Below, piece by piece: positions 50,125-59,106 of a DNA stretch of 64,000 bases; position 1 is the first letter of the stretch; each line of letters starts with the position of its first letter. The DNA is from Pseudomonadota bacterium (GTDB lineage Bacteria; Myxococcota; Myxococcia; Myxococcales; Myxococcaceae). The position numbers and the translations under genes are program-made. A model generated the notes under the pieces. That model was not told the DNA's origin, searched no databases, and worked only from the letters and a program-made list of their open reading frames with translations. Location: positions 1 through 64,000 of the forward strand of contig JAFAAN010000120.1 of assembly GCA_023426545.1 (NCBI GenBank). The letters are read 5' to 3'.

Positions 50125-50793
50125 ATGAGCGCTCGGAATGCAGTGGTCATCGGTGGGACGGGCAACATCGGCAGGGCCGTCACGAGCAGATTGCGGGCGG
50201 AGGGCCTGCACGTCGTCTGTGCCTCGGATGACGTGACGCAGGAGTCGTCCGAGGCCATGCGGGTGGACGTCACGGACGAGTCCTCCGTGAAGTCGCTGTT
50301 CGACCGGGCGGATGCGTCTGGCCCCCTCTCGCTCCTGGTCAACTGCTCGGGCTTCGGGAGCTTCACCCCCATCGAGGAGACCTCGCTCCAGGACTGGCGC
50401 AAGACCCTCGACGTGAACCTGACCGGGACCTTCCTGTGCGCCCGCGAGGCGTTCAAGCGGATGAAGGCGCACGGTGGCGGGAGAATCATCCACATCGGCT
50501 CCGTGAGCGACCACCTCACCCTGCCCATGAATGGCTCCTATGCGGCCTCCAAGCATGGCGTCCGAGGTCTCACGGGCGTCCTGAATGAGGAGGGGAAGGC
50601 CCACGCCATTCGCGCCACGCTCCTCTCGCTGGGGGCCGTGTACACGGCCTTCTGGGAGTTGCGCCCGGAGTTCAGCCCCGCCGACATGCTGTCCGTGGAG
50701 GATGTGGCCGAGTCCATCTGGGAGATTGCCCGCAAGCCGTTGCACATCCGCGTCGACGAGCTTCGCCTCGTTCCCCCCAAGGGGGTCCTCTGA
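50125..50793 (+). CDS. Short-chain dehydrogenase/reductase (first of pair)
   Basis: A protein of 222 residues. AVVIGGTGNIGRAVTSRLRA is the NAD(P) motif; LVNCSGFGSFTPIEET replaces NNAG; HIGSVSDHLTLPMNGSYAAS followed by KHG has the Ser and the Tyr-x3-Lys pair. It is slightly short for an SDR and lacks the usual C-terminal GG-x-x-DGG stretch. Its stop overlaps the ATG of the next SDR gene. Two adjacent SDRs at the end of a lipoxygenase/P450 operon would fit stepwise alcohol/ketone or double-bond reductions of an oxylipin. Confidence 0.87.
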   Translation: MSARNAVVIGGTGNIGRAVTSRLRAEGLHVVCASDDVTQESSEAMRVDVTDESSVKSLFDRADASGPLSLLVNCSGFGSFTPIEETSLQDWRKTLDVNLTGTFLCAREAFKRMKAHGGGRIIHIGSVSDHLTLPMNGSYAASKHGVRGLTGVLNEEGKAHAIRATLLSLGAVYTAFWELRPEFSPADMLSVEDVAESIWEIARKPLHIRVDELRLVPPKGVL

Positions 50794-51569
50794 TGGAGCG
50801 GCCAGCGAACGCGGACCTGGCGCTCGTCACTGGCGCCAGCCGGGGGATTGGGGCGGCCATCGCGGACGTCCTCGCGGAGAGCGGGTTCCGGGTCGTCCTC
50901 CTCGCGCGTGACGTGGAGACCCTCTCCCGTCAGGAGCAGAAGCTGCGCGCCTCTGGTGCGCAGGCCTGGTCGTTCGCGTGCGACCTCTCGAACGAGGCCG
51001 CGGTGAACGCGACGCTCGCCCGGCTGGAGGCCACCGTGGGTGTCCCTGGCGTCGTCGTGAACAACGCCGGCTTCGGTGGCCCCTACCATCGCGTCGACGA
51101 GGTCTCCAAGGCCGAGTGGGATGCCTTGTTCGGCGTGAACGTGGACGCCGTCTACCACCTCTGCCGGTGGGCACTCCCCCGCATGAAGACGGCCGGGTTC
51201 GGGAGGGTCGTCAACATCTCCTCCGTGCTCGGGTTGTTCGGCGGAGCGCTCTCGTCCACCTACGCGGCCACCAAGCACGCCCTGGTCGGCTATTCCAAGT
51301 CCATCGCCGCCGAGTGGGGCGCCCATGGCATCACCTGCAACGCCATCTGTCCCGGCTATATCGACACGGAGATGCTGGCGAAGGCGGACCCCGCGTTTCG
51401 CAAGGAGCTGTTGCGCAGGATTCCCGCCGGTAGGTTCGCCACCCCCGATGAGGTGGCCCGCATGGTGGCGTTCGTCGCGGGACCTTACGGTGGCTACATC
51501 AACGGCGCGACGCTGGTGATCGATGGGGGATTGTCCTCCCACCTCGCCAACGACCTGCCTTCGTTCTGA
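50793..51569 (+). CDS. Short-chain dehydrogenase/reductase (second of pair)
   Basis: A protein of 258 residues with all classical SDR motifs: ALVTGASRGIGAAIADVLAE, VVVNNAGFGGP, VVNISSVLGLFGGALSSTYA then ATKHALVG, and INGATLVIDGGLSSH. It resembles the FabG-type 3-oxoacyl reductase group but is tied by overlap to another SDR and to the oxylipin-like genes. It is the last gene of that operon; the next gene starts after a gap of 194 bases. Confidence 0.88.
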   Translation: MERPANADLALVTGASRGIGAAIADVLAESGFRVVLLARDVETLSRQEQKLRASGAQAWSFACDLSNEAAVNATLARLEATVGVPGVVVNNAGFGGPYHRVDEVSKAEWDALFGVNVDAVYHLCRWALPRMKTAGFGRVVNISSVLGLFGGALSSTYAATKHALVGYSKSIAAEWGAHGITCNAICPGYIDTEMLAKADPAFRKELLRRIPAGRFATPDEVARMVAFVAGPYGGYINGATLVIDGGLSSHLANDLPSF

Positions 51570-51763
51570 CACCGACCGGGCATCCAGCGCCTCGGTCTCG
51601 CGCCCCTTCTTGTCCCGGTCTCCGATACCCCCATCTTATGGGTGTGGCCCAGACAGCTGAGACCGTTCCAACCGAGCGCCGAGGTGATTCGCGAGGCGGA
51701 GCGGGACGAGCCGTCCTACGACCTGAGGACCACCATCCCGACACACTGAAGGGAGGAGGCGTC

Positions 51764-52189
51764 ATGCCCGAGAAGACGACGGTGGACAGAGCAAAGCGAG
51801 ACCTTCGCGAGGGGAAGCGGCCGACGACGGCGGCCGGCGAATTCGTCCGAGAAGAGGTGGAGCACACCCGTCGCAGGAAGCACGGGGCACGCTCGCCCCA
51901 GCAGGCCATCGCCATTGGCCTCTCCAAGGCACGCCGCGCGGGCGTTCCGCTCCCTCCTCCGAAGGAGGGAGAAGCCAAGGAAAAAACCCGGCGCTCGGCA
52001 GAGCGCGCATACGAGGTCGGCCAGAGGAAGCGGAAGCCGCGGGCTCCCTCCCGGAAACGAAGCAAGGCCACCTCCGGGGCGCTCAAGCGTGAGCGCAGCG
52101 GGGCTGCCTCCAAGCGGGCGCTCTCGGCGCAGACCAGACGTGCAACCGCGCGGCGCAAGCACCCGAGTAAGACGGCGAAGTCGGGCTGA
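51764..52189 (+). CDS. Small basic DUF6496-type protein
   Basis: A protein of 141 residues. KTTVDRAKRDLREGKRPTTA, then EFVREEVEHTRRRKHGARSP and QQAIAIGLSKARRAGVPLP, matches DUF6496, a family of small stress-associated proteins. The C-terminal 70 residues are Arg, Lys, Ala and Ser rich, like histone-type tails. GGGAGGAGG just before ATG 51764 decides the start. Nothing indicates a catalytic role; nucleic-acid binding is plausible. Confidence 0.8.
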   Translation: MPEKTTVDRAKRDLREGKRPTTAAGEFVREEVEHTRRRKHGARSPQQAIAIGLSKARRAGVPLPPPKEGEAKEKTRRSAERAYEVGQRKRKPRAPSRKRSKATSGALKRERSGAASKRALSAQTRRATARRKHPSKTAKSG

Positions 52190-52313
52190 CAGCTCGGGCG
52201 AGGCGTCAAGACCCCGTGAGGCAGTGCATCGAGCCCCCCATGGGAGACTGACGAACGCTGTTTTCGTACGCCGCTGAATACATGCGACAGTACGGATTGG
52301 GTTCACCCGCAGC

Positions 52314-54491
52314 ATGTGCGACGCTTCGTCCATGGCGGACACGCTCGATTCGGAGGCAGAAGCGCCCGCGGGGATGGACCGGCGCCGCTTCCTCACGTGG
52401 GTAGTGGCTGCGCCCACCCTGGTGGTCGCAGCGCGGCTGGGGTTCGACGCACCAGACGCCGAGGCGGCGCAGGCGCCCGTGCAGGAGTCCTCGACACCGC
52501 TGAGCATCTACATCGCCATCCAGGCCGATGGGCGCGTCGTCGCCACCCTTCCCCGCACCGAGATGGGCCAGGGCATCACCACGGCGGTGGCCATGCTCGT
52601 CGCCGAGGAGCTGGACCTGCCGCTCGACGCCGTCGACGTGCGCAGCGCCAGCGCGGACGCACGCTGGCTCATCCAGCTCACCGGCCTGTCATCGACGATG
52701 CGCCTGCTCGCGGGCCCGCTGCGGGCGGCCGCCGCTGACGCCAGGGCGCGGCTCGTCACCGCCGCCGCGCAGCGATGGCGGGTGCTGGCGCTCTCCCTCA
52801 CCACCGCGCAGGGCGAGGTGCGCGCGCCAGATGGCCGCCGGGTTGGCTACGGCGAGCTGGCGGAAGCCGCCGCCCGCGTGCTGCTGCCAGCCGTCTCCCC
52901 GCTGCCCAAGTCCGTGGAGGAGTACACCCTCGTCGGCCAGCCCACCGGGCGCATCGACGCGCGGGACATCGTCACCGGCGCGGCCCGCTACGCCATGGAC
53001 CTCGACATCCCCGACGCGCTCCCCGCGGTGGTGGCACGGCCGCCCACGCTGCGAGGCCGCGTCCAGTCCTTCGACGCTGCCACCGCGCGGACCCTGCCCG
53101 GCGTGGTGGGCGTGGTGCCGCTGGGCTCGGGCGTGGCGGTCGTGGCCCAGACCTTCGCGCATGCCTTCGCGGCGCGCGACGCCCTGCGCATCGACTGGGC
53201 GCCGGGCCCTGCCAGCGCGTTGTCCGACGTGGACATCCGGGCCCGGCTGCGGGAGGCCATCGGTCCCCGCCCCCTCCCGCCACTGCTGACGACCCGGACG
53301 CTCGAAGGCCGCTTCGATTTCCCCTACCTCGCGCACGCGCCCATGGAGACACAAGACTGCGTGGCGCATGTGCGGGACAACCAGGCGGAGGTCTGGCTCG
53401 GCGCGCAGGACGCGAAGTACGCGCAGCGCGAGGTCGCCCGGGCGCTCGGCTGGGAGCTGGCGCCCCACCGGGTCCGCGTGAACGTGGTCCGTGCCGGAGG
53501 TGGCTTCGGCCGCAGGTTCTTCGTCGAAGCCGCGGTGGAGGCCGCGCTCGTGTCCCGCGCCATCGGGCGGCCAGTGAAGCTGATGTGGACGCGCAACGAC
53601 GACATGCGCCACGGGCACTTCCGGCCCGCCAGCCACCACCGCATCCTCGCCTACCTGGGCCTGGGCGGGACGATTCTGGGCTGGAACCACCGGGCCGCCG
53701 TCCCCACCGTCGAGTTTCCCCATGGCTTCGGAGACGCCATCACCGCCCTGGCCGGGGAGCTGCTGCCCGAGGTGACCAGCACCGTGTTCTTCGCGCTCAC
53801 CCAGCGCAGCCCGTACCGGTTCGGGCTGGTGAGCCATGAGTTGCGCGAAGCCGCGATTCCCATTCCCACCGGCTCGTTCCGCTCGGTGTTCACCAGCCAG
53901 GTCGGCGTGGCCAACGAGGTCTTCGTCGACCAGCTCGCGCGCGAGCTCCAGCGAGACCCGGTCGAGCTGAGGCGCTCCCGCCTCGCCTCCAACCGGCTCA
54001 AGGCAGTCCTGGACAAGGTCGTCACCGTGGGCCAGTGGGGCCGAGCGCTGCCCGCGGGCGTCGCCCAGGGGGTCGCCATCCTCGAGGAGTGGAACAGCGC
54101 CATCGCGCACCTCGTCGAGGTGGACGTCACCGGGGAGGTGCCCCGCGTGCTGCGCGTCATCATCGCGGCGGACGTGGGCCTCCCCATCAATCCGAAGGGC
54201 ATCGAGGCGCAATTGCAAGGCGCCGCCGTGGATGCCATGTCCACCACCTTGACCGCGGGCATCCACATCGACGCGGGAGCGGTGCGCGAGGGCAGCTTCG
54301 CGGACTACCGATGGCTGCGGATGAAGCACGTCCCTTCCGACATCCAGGTGCACCTGGTCCGGTCAGATGACCGCATGGGCGGCGTGGGCGAGCTCGGCTA
54401 CCCCAGCGCCGCGGCGGCCCTGACCAACGCCATCGCCCGGGCCCGGGGCACGATGCCCACCCGTTTCCCCATCCTCGACGAGGGAGCCTGA
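52314..54491 (+). CDS. Tat-exported molybdenum hydroxylase large subunit (IorB/aldehyde-oxidoreductase type)
   Basis: A protein of 725 residues. A Tat leader (MDRRRFLTWVVAAPTLVVAA) precedes the xanthine-dehydrogenase-type molybdopterin domains: PRTEMGQGITTAVAMLVAEE, RVNVVRAGGGFGRRFFVEAA, the YRFGLVSHELREAA stretch and RMGGVGELGYPSAAAALTNA with the catalytic Glu. The layout matches isoquinoline-1-oxidoreductase beta-type subunits that act in the periplasm on aldehydes or N-heterocycles. The partner 2Fe-2S gene follows two bases later. This is the reverse of the common order. No XdhC-type chaperone is adjacent. ATG 52314 gives a short extra N-terminus; an internal ATG 18 bases in is possible. 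Confidence 0.87.
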   Translation: MCDASSMADTLDSEAEAPAGMDRRRFLTWVVAAPTLVVAARLGFDAPDAEAAQAPVQESSTPLSIYIAIQADGRVVATLPRTEMGQGITTAVAMLVAEELDLPLDAVDVRSASADARWLIQLTGLSSTMRLLAGPLRAAAADARARLVTAAAQRWRVLALSLTTAQGEVRAPDGRRVGYGELAEAAARVLLPAVSPLPKSVEEYTLVGQPTGRIDARDIVTGAARYAMDLDIPDALPAVVARPPTLRGRVQSFDAATARTLPGVVGVVPLGSGVAVVAQTFAHAFAARDALRIDWAPGPASALSDVDIRARLREAIGPRPLPPLLTTRTLEGRFDFPYLAHAPMETQDCVAHVRDNQAEVWLGAQDAKYAQREVARALGWELAPHRVRVNVVRAGGGFGRRFFVEAAVEAALVSRAIGRPVKLMWTRNDDMRHGHFRPASHHRILAYLGLGGTILGWNHRAAVPTVEFPHGFGDAITALAGELLPEVTSTVFFALTQRSPYRFGLVSHELREAAIPIPTGSFRSVFTSQVGVANEVFVDQLARELQRDPVELRRSRLASNRLKAVLDKVVTVGQWGRALPAGVAQGVAILEEWNSAIAHLVEVDVTGEVPRVLRVIIAADVGLPINPKGIEAQLQGAAVDAMSTTLTAGIHIDAGAVREGSFADYRWLRMKHVPSDIQVHLVRSDDRMGGVGELGYPSAAAALTNAIARARGTMPTRFPILDEGA

Positions 54492-54493
54492 CC

Positions 54494-54979
<486 letters not shown>

Positions 54980-55059
54980 CCCAATGACATGCGTGTCAGG
55001 GGGCGGGTGCTGGAGCCGGATGCCGCCGTCGCGGGCCCGGCCCCCTCCTGGGCGTGTCG

Positions 55060-56127
55060 CTACTCGAAGAGGGAGAGCTGTCCCAGCGAGCGCAGGTGTC
55101 CCGCCGAATCCCTGGGGGTGGCCCTCACGCGGACCTGCGACACCGGTGTCGTCCCCGTCAAGTCCAGCTCCATGAAGGACTGCACGCCGTCGTTGCCGAG
55201 CAGGTTGGCCAGGGGCATCCACTGGGTCCCATCTGCGCTCCCCTCCAGCACCAGCTCGTCCATGGTACCCGCCACCCCGAAGTTGCGCAGCACGGCCTTG
55301 CGGAGCACCGCGGGCCGCGAGAGCTGAACGGCGACCTCCTGGACATCCGTACCGAAGAGCACGCTCCCGCCGAGGTCGCCGTTGGTGATGCGACAGGGCG
55401 GCTCGGCGTTCACGTAGGTGCACGCCGCGCCGCGGCTCGCCGGGACGAGGCCGCGGCGAGGCAGGGCAACCTCATCGCTGGTGTAGGAGAAGTCGACCGA
55501 CACGTCCCCCGGCCGCGCCTCGCGCAGCACGTGGATGGAGGCCTTGAGGTCCGTGGCGTCCTCGACGACGTAGTCGCTCAGGCGGACCGGCGAAGAGGCC
55601 CGGAGCACCTGCCAGGCCTCCTTGGCGCGGGAGGGGCCGATGGACAGCATGTGCGCATCGTTCCCGGCGCCATGGGTGGAGGACAGGGGCCGGAAGCCCA
55701 CGCTCACGCCCTGCGCCTCCTCGGTGGCCGTCAGCCCGCCGGTCCACTCCTGGAGGGCCGGCAGCGTTATCTCCGACTGCTGGATGAGGAAGTAGGCCGA
55801 GACGCTCCCTCCCTGGGCGCGCGACGGCGAGCGGACGATGAAGCAGCGCGCGAGGCTCCCGCTGCGGGTGTCCGCCCCCAGCAGGTCGAGCTCGAAGGTG
55901 CCGTCGGCTCGAGTCTTCACCGACCGCCAGCTCGACGAGAAGGCCGCGAACGCGCACGCGGAGTTCTCGCTGCGGTAGAGCTTCAAGAGCGCATCCGGGA
56001 GCGGCGCGCCGGCCTCGTCAACGAGCCGCCCGCTCAGGACGATGTCCTGGTCGTTCTCCACCTTGCTCTCGGTACAGCCCCCCAGCGTCGCCAATACACC
56101 CATGGTCAACGTGCGCGTCCATCTCAT
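55060..56127 (-). CDS. Lipoprotein with carboxypeptidase-regulatory and discoidin-like domains
   Basis: A protein of 355 residues. The lipobox is in VLATLGGCTES. IVLSGRLVDEAGAPLPDALL and VKTRADGTFELDL form a carboxypeptidase-regulatory/transthyretin-like domain (about 27-90). The C-terminal part (about 210-350) resembles an F5/8 discoidin-like domain: VSVDFSYTSDEVALPR, VLFGTDVQEVAVQLSRPAVL then MDELVLEGSADGTQWMPL. ATG 56127 has AAGGAGGAG upstream. The frame is open to 56526 but without support. It is convergent with the Mo hydroxylase pair and probably coats the cell or binds carbohydrate. Confidence 0.7.
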   Translation of the reverse strand: MRWTRTLTMGVLATLGGCTESKVENDQDIVLSGRLVDEAGAPLPDALLKLYRSENSACAFAAFSSSWRSVKTRADGTFELDLLGADTRSGSLARCFIVRSPSRAQGGSVSAYFLIQQSEITLPALQEWTGGLTATEEAQGVSVGFRPLSSTHGAGNDAHMLSIGPSRAKEAWQVLRASSPVRLSDYVVEDATDLKASIHVLREARPGDVSVDFSYTSDEVALPRRGLVPASRGAACTYVNAEPPCRITNGDLGGSVLFGTDVQEVAVQLSRPAVLRKAVLRNFGVAGTMDELVLEGSADGTQWMPLANLLGNDGVQSFMELDLTGTTPVSQVRVRATPRDSAGHLRSLGQLSLFE

Positions 56128-56356
56128 GGAAACTCCTCCTTCAATAGTGAGGCGCGCTGCCAGTGCAAAAATCGGTGCAGCCCTCCGTTCCCTCTGGGGC
56201 GAGTTCGCGGGCGCGGCCAGACCTGACAAGGCCGTCATGGCGCGTCCCCTACGCAGGTGCCACTCCCTCTTCGCGGCGCTCCAGGCGGTGAAACATCTCG
56301 ATGTATTCAGACGTAGCCATGGCCACCTCCCGCGCCGACTCGCAGCCACGCCGCGC

Positions 56357-56392
56357 TTGACCGTTATTACCAACCAGTAATAACACCGCTCC
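56357..56392 (+). promoter_or_regulatory. Promoter with palindromic operator for the TrmB-type regulator
   Basis: GTTATTAC (56363-56370) and GTAATAAC (56377-56384) are perfect inverted arms with a 6-bp centre. TTGACC at 56357-56362 and TAATAA at 56378-56383 fit -35 and -10 elements 15 bp apart, overlapping the palindrome. The ATG at 56393 is only about 10 bases after the -10 hexamer and no SD is seen, so the transcript may be leaderless. The regulator probably represses itself here. Confidence 0.72.
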
Positions 56393-57226
56393 ATGAACGC
56401 GGATGACGTACTCGTGGCCCTCGGGTTCACCGAGGTCGAAGCGCGGGTGTACTGCGAGCTCCTCAAGGGAGCGCCCGCCACTGGATACCGGCTCGCGCAG
56501 ACGCTGGGGAAGGCGCCTCCGAGCATCTACCAGGCGCTCGCCTCGCTCGAACACAAGGGGGCGGTGCTCGTCGAGGAAGGCGAGCCCCGCGCATTCCGGC
56601 CCGTGCCTCCGGACGAAGTGCTCGGCGCGCTCCAGCGCCGCTTCGAGGCGCGCAGGCGCGAGGCCTCGGACGCGCTGCGCAAGCTCCACACCCCGGTGCA
56701 GGACGACCGCATCTACCACCTCAAGAGCACGGCCCAGCTGATGGAGCGCGCCAGGGCGATGATTGCTGGCGCCACCGAACGGCTACTCTTCGACCTCTTC
56801 CCGCCCCCCTTCGCGGCCCTCGCTCCGGCGCTCACCGAAGCGAGCGCCCGGCGCGTGTCCATCGCGGGGCTCGTCTATGGCGAGACACCCAAGCTGCCCT
56901 TCGATTGCGTGCGCTCATCCGACGCGGACTTCGTGCGGGAGCGCTGGCCGGGCGCGCAGCTCACGCTCGTGGCGGATGCCCGTGAGTTCCTGGTGGCGCT
57001 GCTCACCCCGGATGGCACCGGCGTCAAGCAGGCCATCTGGAGCGACAGCGTCTATCTCTCCTGCCTGCAACACAGCGGACTGTCCGCGGAGGTCCAGCTG
57101 AGCGCACCACCCTCCGCGCGCGCACGGCTGTCGCGGTCCTTCTCCCTCATCGGCTCGAGCCCTCCCGGCCTGCGCCACCTCGTGGGGCAGCCCACTTCAT
57201 CCCCTCACCGCGGAGACACCCCATGA
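56393..57226 (+). CDS. TrmB-family transcriptional regulator
   Basis: A protein of 277 residues. The winged helix (about 5-75: VLVALGFTEVEARVYCELLK, GYRLAQTLGKAPPSIYQALA, LEHKGAVLVEEGEPRAFRPV) is typical of TrmB proteins, which are common in Archaea and less so in bacteria. The C-terminal half (about 110-245) is a TrmB-type effector domain without recognisable sugar-binding residues. The gene starts right at its own promoter and operator. Its stop overlaps the ATG of the aspartyl protease gene (ATGA), so the two are coupled. The effector is unknown. Confidence 0.82.
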   Translation: MNADDVLVALGFTEVEARVYCELLKGAPATGYRLAQTLGKAPPSIYQALASLEHKGAVLVEEGEPRAFRPVPPDEVLGALQRRFEARRREASDALRKLHTPVQDDRIYHLKSTAQLMERARAMIAGATERLLFDLFPPPFAALAPALTEASARRVSIAGLVYGETPKLPFDCVRSSDADFVRERWPGAQLTLVADAREFLVALLTPDGTGVKQAIWSDSVYLSCLQHSGLSAEVQLSAPPSARARLSRSFSLIGSSPPGLRHLVGQPTSSPHRGDTP

Positions 57227-59037
57227 GACTCCTCTTTCCGCTCCTGATGGCGCTGGCCCTCGTGCTCGTCCCCACCGGGTCCAGGGCGGATGCACTTCAG
57301 CCCCTCCTCGCGCGGCACCTCGCGTGGCGTGGAGGGGACGCCTTCACACGCCTGGAGAGTGTCCATGCCAGGGGAAAGACCGAGATGAGCGGGCTCCAGG
57401 GCCCGATGGAGTCCTGGCTCCACCGGGACGGACGGGGCCGCTGGGATGCGGACTACGGGGTGTTGCGGGAGTCGATTGCCATCACCTCCGAGGGCGGCTG
57501 GAAGCTGAACGCCAGCGGTCAGGTCGAGGACGCCTCGCCCACCGACGCACGTGATGCGCGGCACCGGGTGGCGCTCGAGCTCGGGACGGCGCTGCAAGGG
57601 GCTTCCGGCGCGAAGCGCGTCCTGCTCCCTGACGAGCCGCGCGACGGCCGCACCTGGAAGGTGGTGCGCGTCACCTTCGGCGACGAGGACCTCTATGACC
57701 TGTTCCTCGATGGCGCCAATGGGGCGCTCCACGGCGTGCGCATCCGCGAAGACAACGTCACCCGCTTCGTGCGGCTGGGGGACTGGCGGCAGGTCGACGG
57801 CGTGCGCATGCCGTTCCTGGAGGAGGTGCTCACCGACAGCCCGGATTCCAACTCGCGGACGGTGGTGGAGACGCTGGAGCTGAATGCGCCCATTCCGCCC
57901 GCGGTCTTCGAGCGGCCCCAGGACCTCCGCAAGGTGAGCTTCGCGAACGGCCGCCACAGCACCGGCTTCATCCCCTTCGAGTTCTTCAACGAGAACCGCG
58001 TCTACATTCCGGCCCAGGTGAATGGCCACGCGACGCAGGTGCTGCTGGACAGCGGCGCCGAGATGACGGTGGTCGACACGGCCTACGCACGCGAGCTGGG
58101 GCTGAAGACGCAGGGGCAGCTCACGGCGGTCGGCAGCGGCGGACACGCGCAGGCCCAGCTCGCCAGCGGCGTGGACATCACCGTGGGCGACCTGCGGCTG
58201 ACGGGGCTGACGGTCGCCGTCATCGACCTGGCCGAAGTCGCGCGGCAGATTGGGCATCCCCTCCCCGTCATCCTGGGCAAGGAGTCCTTCAACCAGCTCG
58301 TCGTGGACGTGGACTTCCCCAACCGGCGCGTCGCCTTCCACGAAGCCGCGAGCTTCAAGCCACCGCAGCGAGCCGTGCGCCTCCCCCTGGTCGAGTCCGC
58401 GGGCGGACAGCGCGCGGTCCACATCTCCATCGAGGGCCGGCCCGCCATTCCAGTGCTGTTCGACGTGGGCAATGGCGGAGCGCTCTCACTCTTCCCCGCG
58501 TACTGGCAGCAGGCAGGGCTGCTCACGGGCCGGCGCAGCTCCAAGACGCTGTCCGGGGCCGTGGGGGGGCTACGGGAGCGCGACGTGGCGACGCTGAAGC
58601 GCATCGAGCTCGCGGGCATCACGCTGAAGGACGTCCCCACGGTGTTCGACGACGCGGGCAACAGCATCTCCACCTCGAACCGGCTCCAGGGCAATCTGGG
58701 GCTCGCCGTCCTCGCGCGCTTCCGGATGATAACGGACTATGCCAACGACACCCTGATGCTGGTCCCCGATGCCCGCGCGCTGCGGCAGCCGTTCCGCAAG
58801 GACCGGTCCGGCCTGATTGCCCTCCCGTCGGAGGGGCGGCTCGTGGTGACGCTGGTGGCCCCTGGGAGCCCCGCCGCCGCCGCGGGCTGGAAGGTGGGCG
58901 ACGAAGTCGTCGCCATCGATGGCCAGGCCATCGGGCCCGACTTCACGGGCTGGCGGTATCGCCCCGCCGGCCAGACGGTGGTGCTCACCTTGAAGGACGG
59001 CCGCAAGCGCTCGCTCACGCTGAAGGACTATTACTGA
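57223..59037 (+). CDS. Secreted retropepsin-like aspartyl protease with PDZ domain
   Basis: A protein of 604 residues. After a signal peptide (LLFPLLMALALVLVPTGSRA) and an N-terminal region about 240 residues long come two retropepsin-like half sites. The first is VLLDSGAEMTVVD (about 270-282), the second VLFDVGNGGALSLF (about 412-425), where Gly follows Val-Gly in place of DSGA/DTG. A C-terminal PDZ domain (about 530-600: LVVTLVAPGSPAAAAGWKVG, EVVAIDGQAIG) completes it. The organisation fits two-domain bacterial aspartyl proteases. Whether the second site is active is unclear. It is translationally coupled to the TrmB regulator gene. Confidence 0.8.
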   Translation: MRLLFPLLMALALVLVPTGSRADALQPLLARHLAWRGGDAFTRLESVHARGKTEMSGLQGPMESWLHRDGRGRWDADYGVLRESIAITSEGGWKLNASGQVEDASPTDARDARHRVALELGTALQGASGAKRVLLPDEPRDGRTWKVVRVTFGDEDLYDLFLDGANGALHGVRIREDNVTRFVRLGDWRQVDGVRMPFLEEVLTDSPDSNSRTVVETLELNAPIPPAVFERPQDLRKVSFANGRHSTGFIPFEFFNENRVYIPAQVNGHATQVLLDSGAEMTVVDTAYARELGLKTQGQLTAVGSGGHAQAQLASGVDITVGDLRLTGLTVAVIDLAEVARQIGHPLPVILGKESFNQLVVDVDFPNRRVAFHEAASFKPPQRAVRLPLVESAGGQRAVHISIEGRPAIPVLFDVGNGGALSLFPAYWQQAGLLTGRRSSKTLSGAVGGLRERDVATLKRIELAGITLKDVPTVFDDAGNSISTSNRLQGNLGLAVLARFRMITDYANDTLMLVPDARALRQPFRKDRSGLIALPSEGRLVVTLVAPGSPAAAAGWKVGDEVVAIDGQAIGPDFTGWRYRPAGQTVVLTLKDGRKRSLTLKDYY

Positions 59038-59106
59038 ATCACCGTTCGAGGGCACCGGCCGGAGCGGAGCGGGGCTGGCCGCCCCCGCCCCGCCCGCCCC
59101 GCCGAT

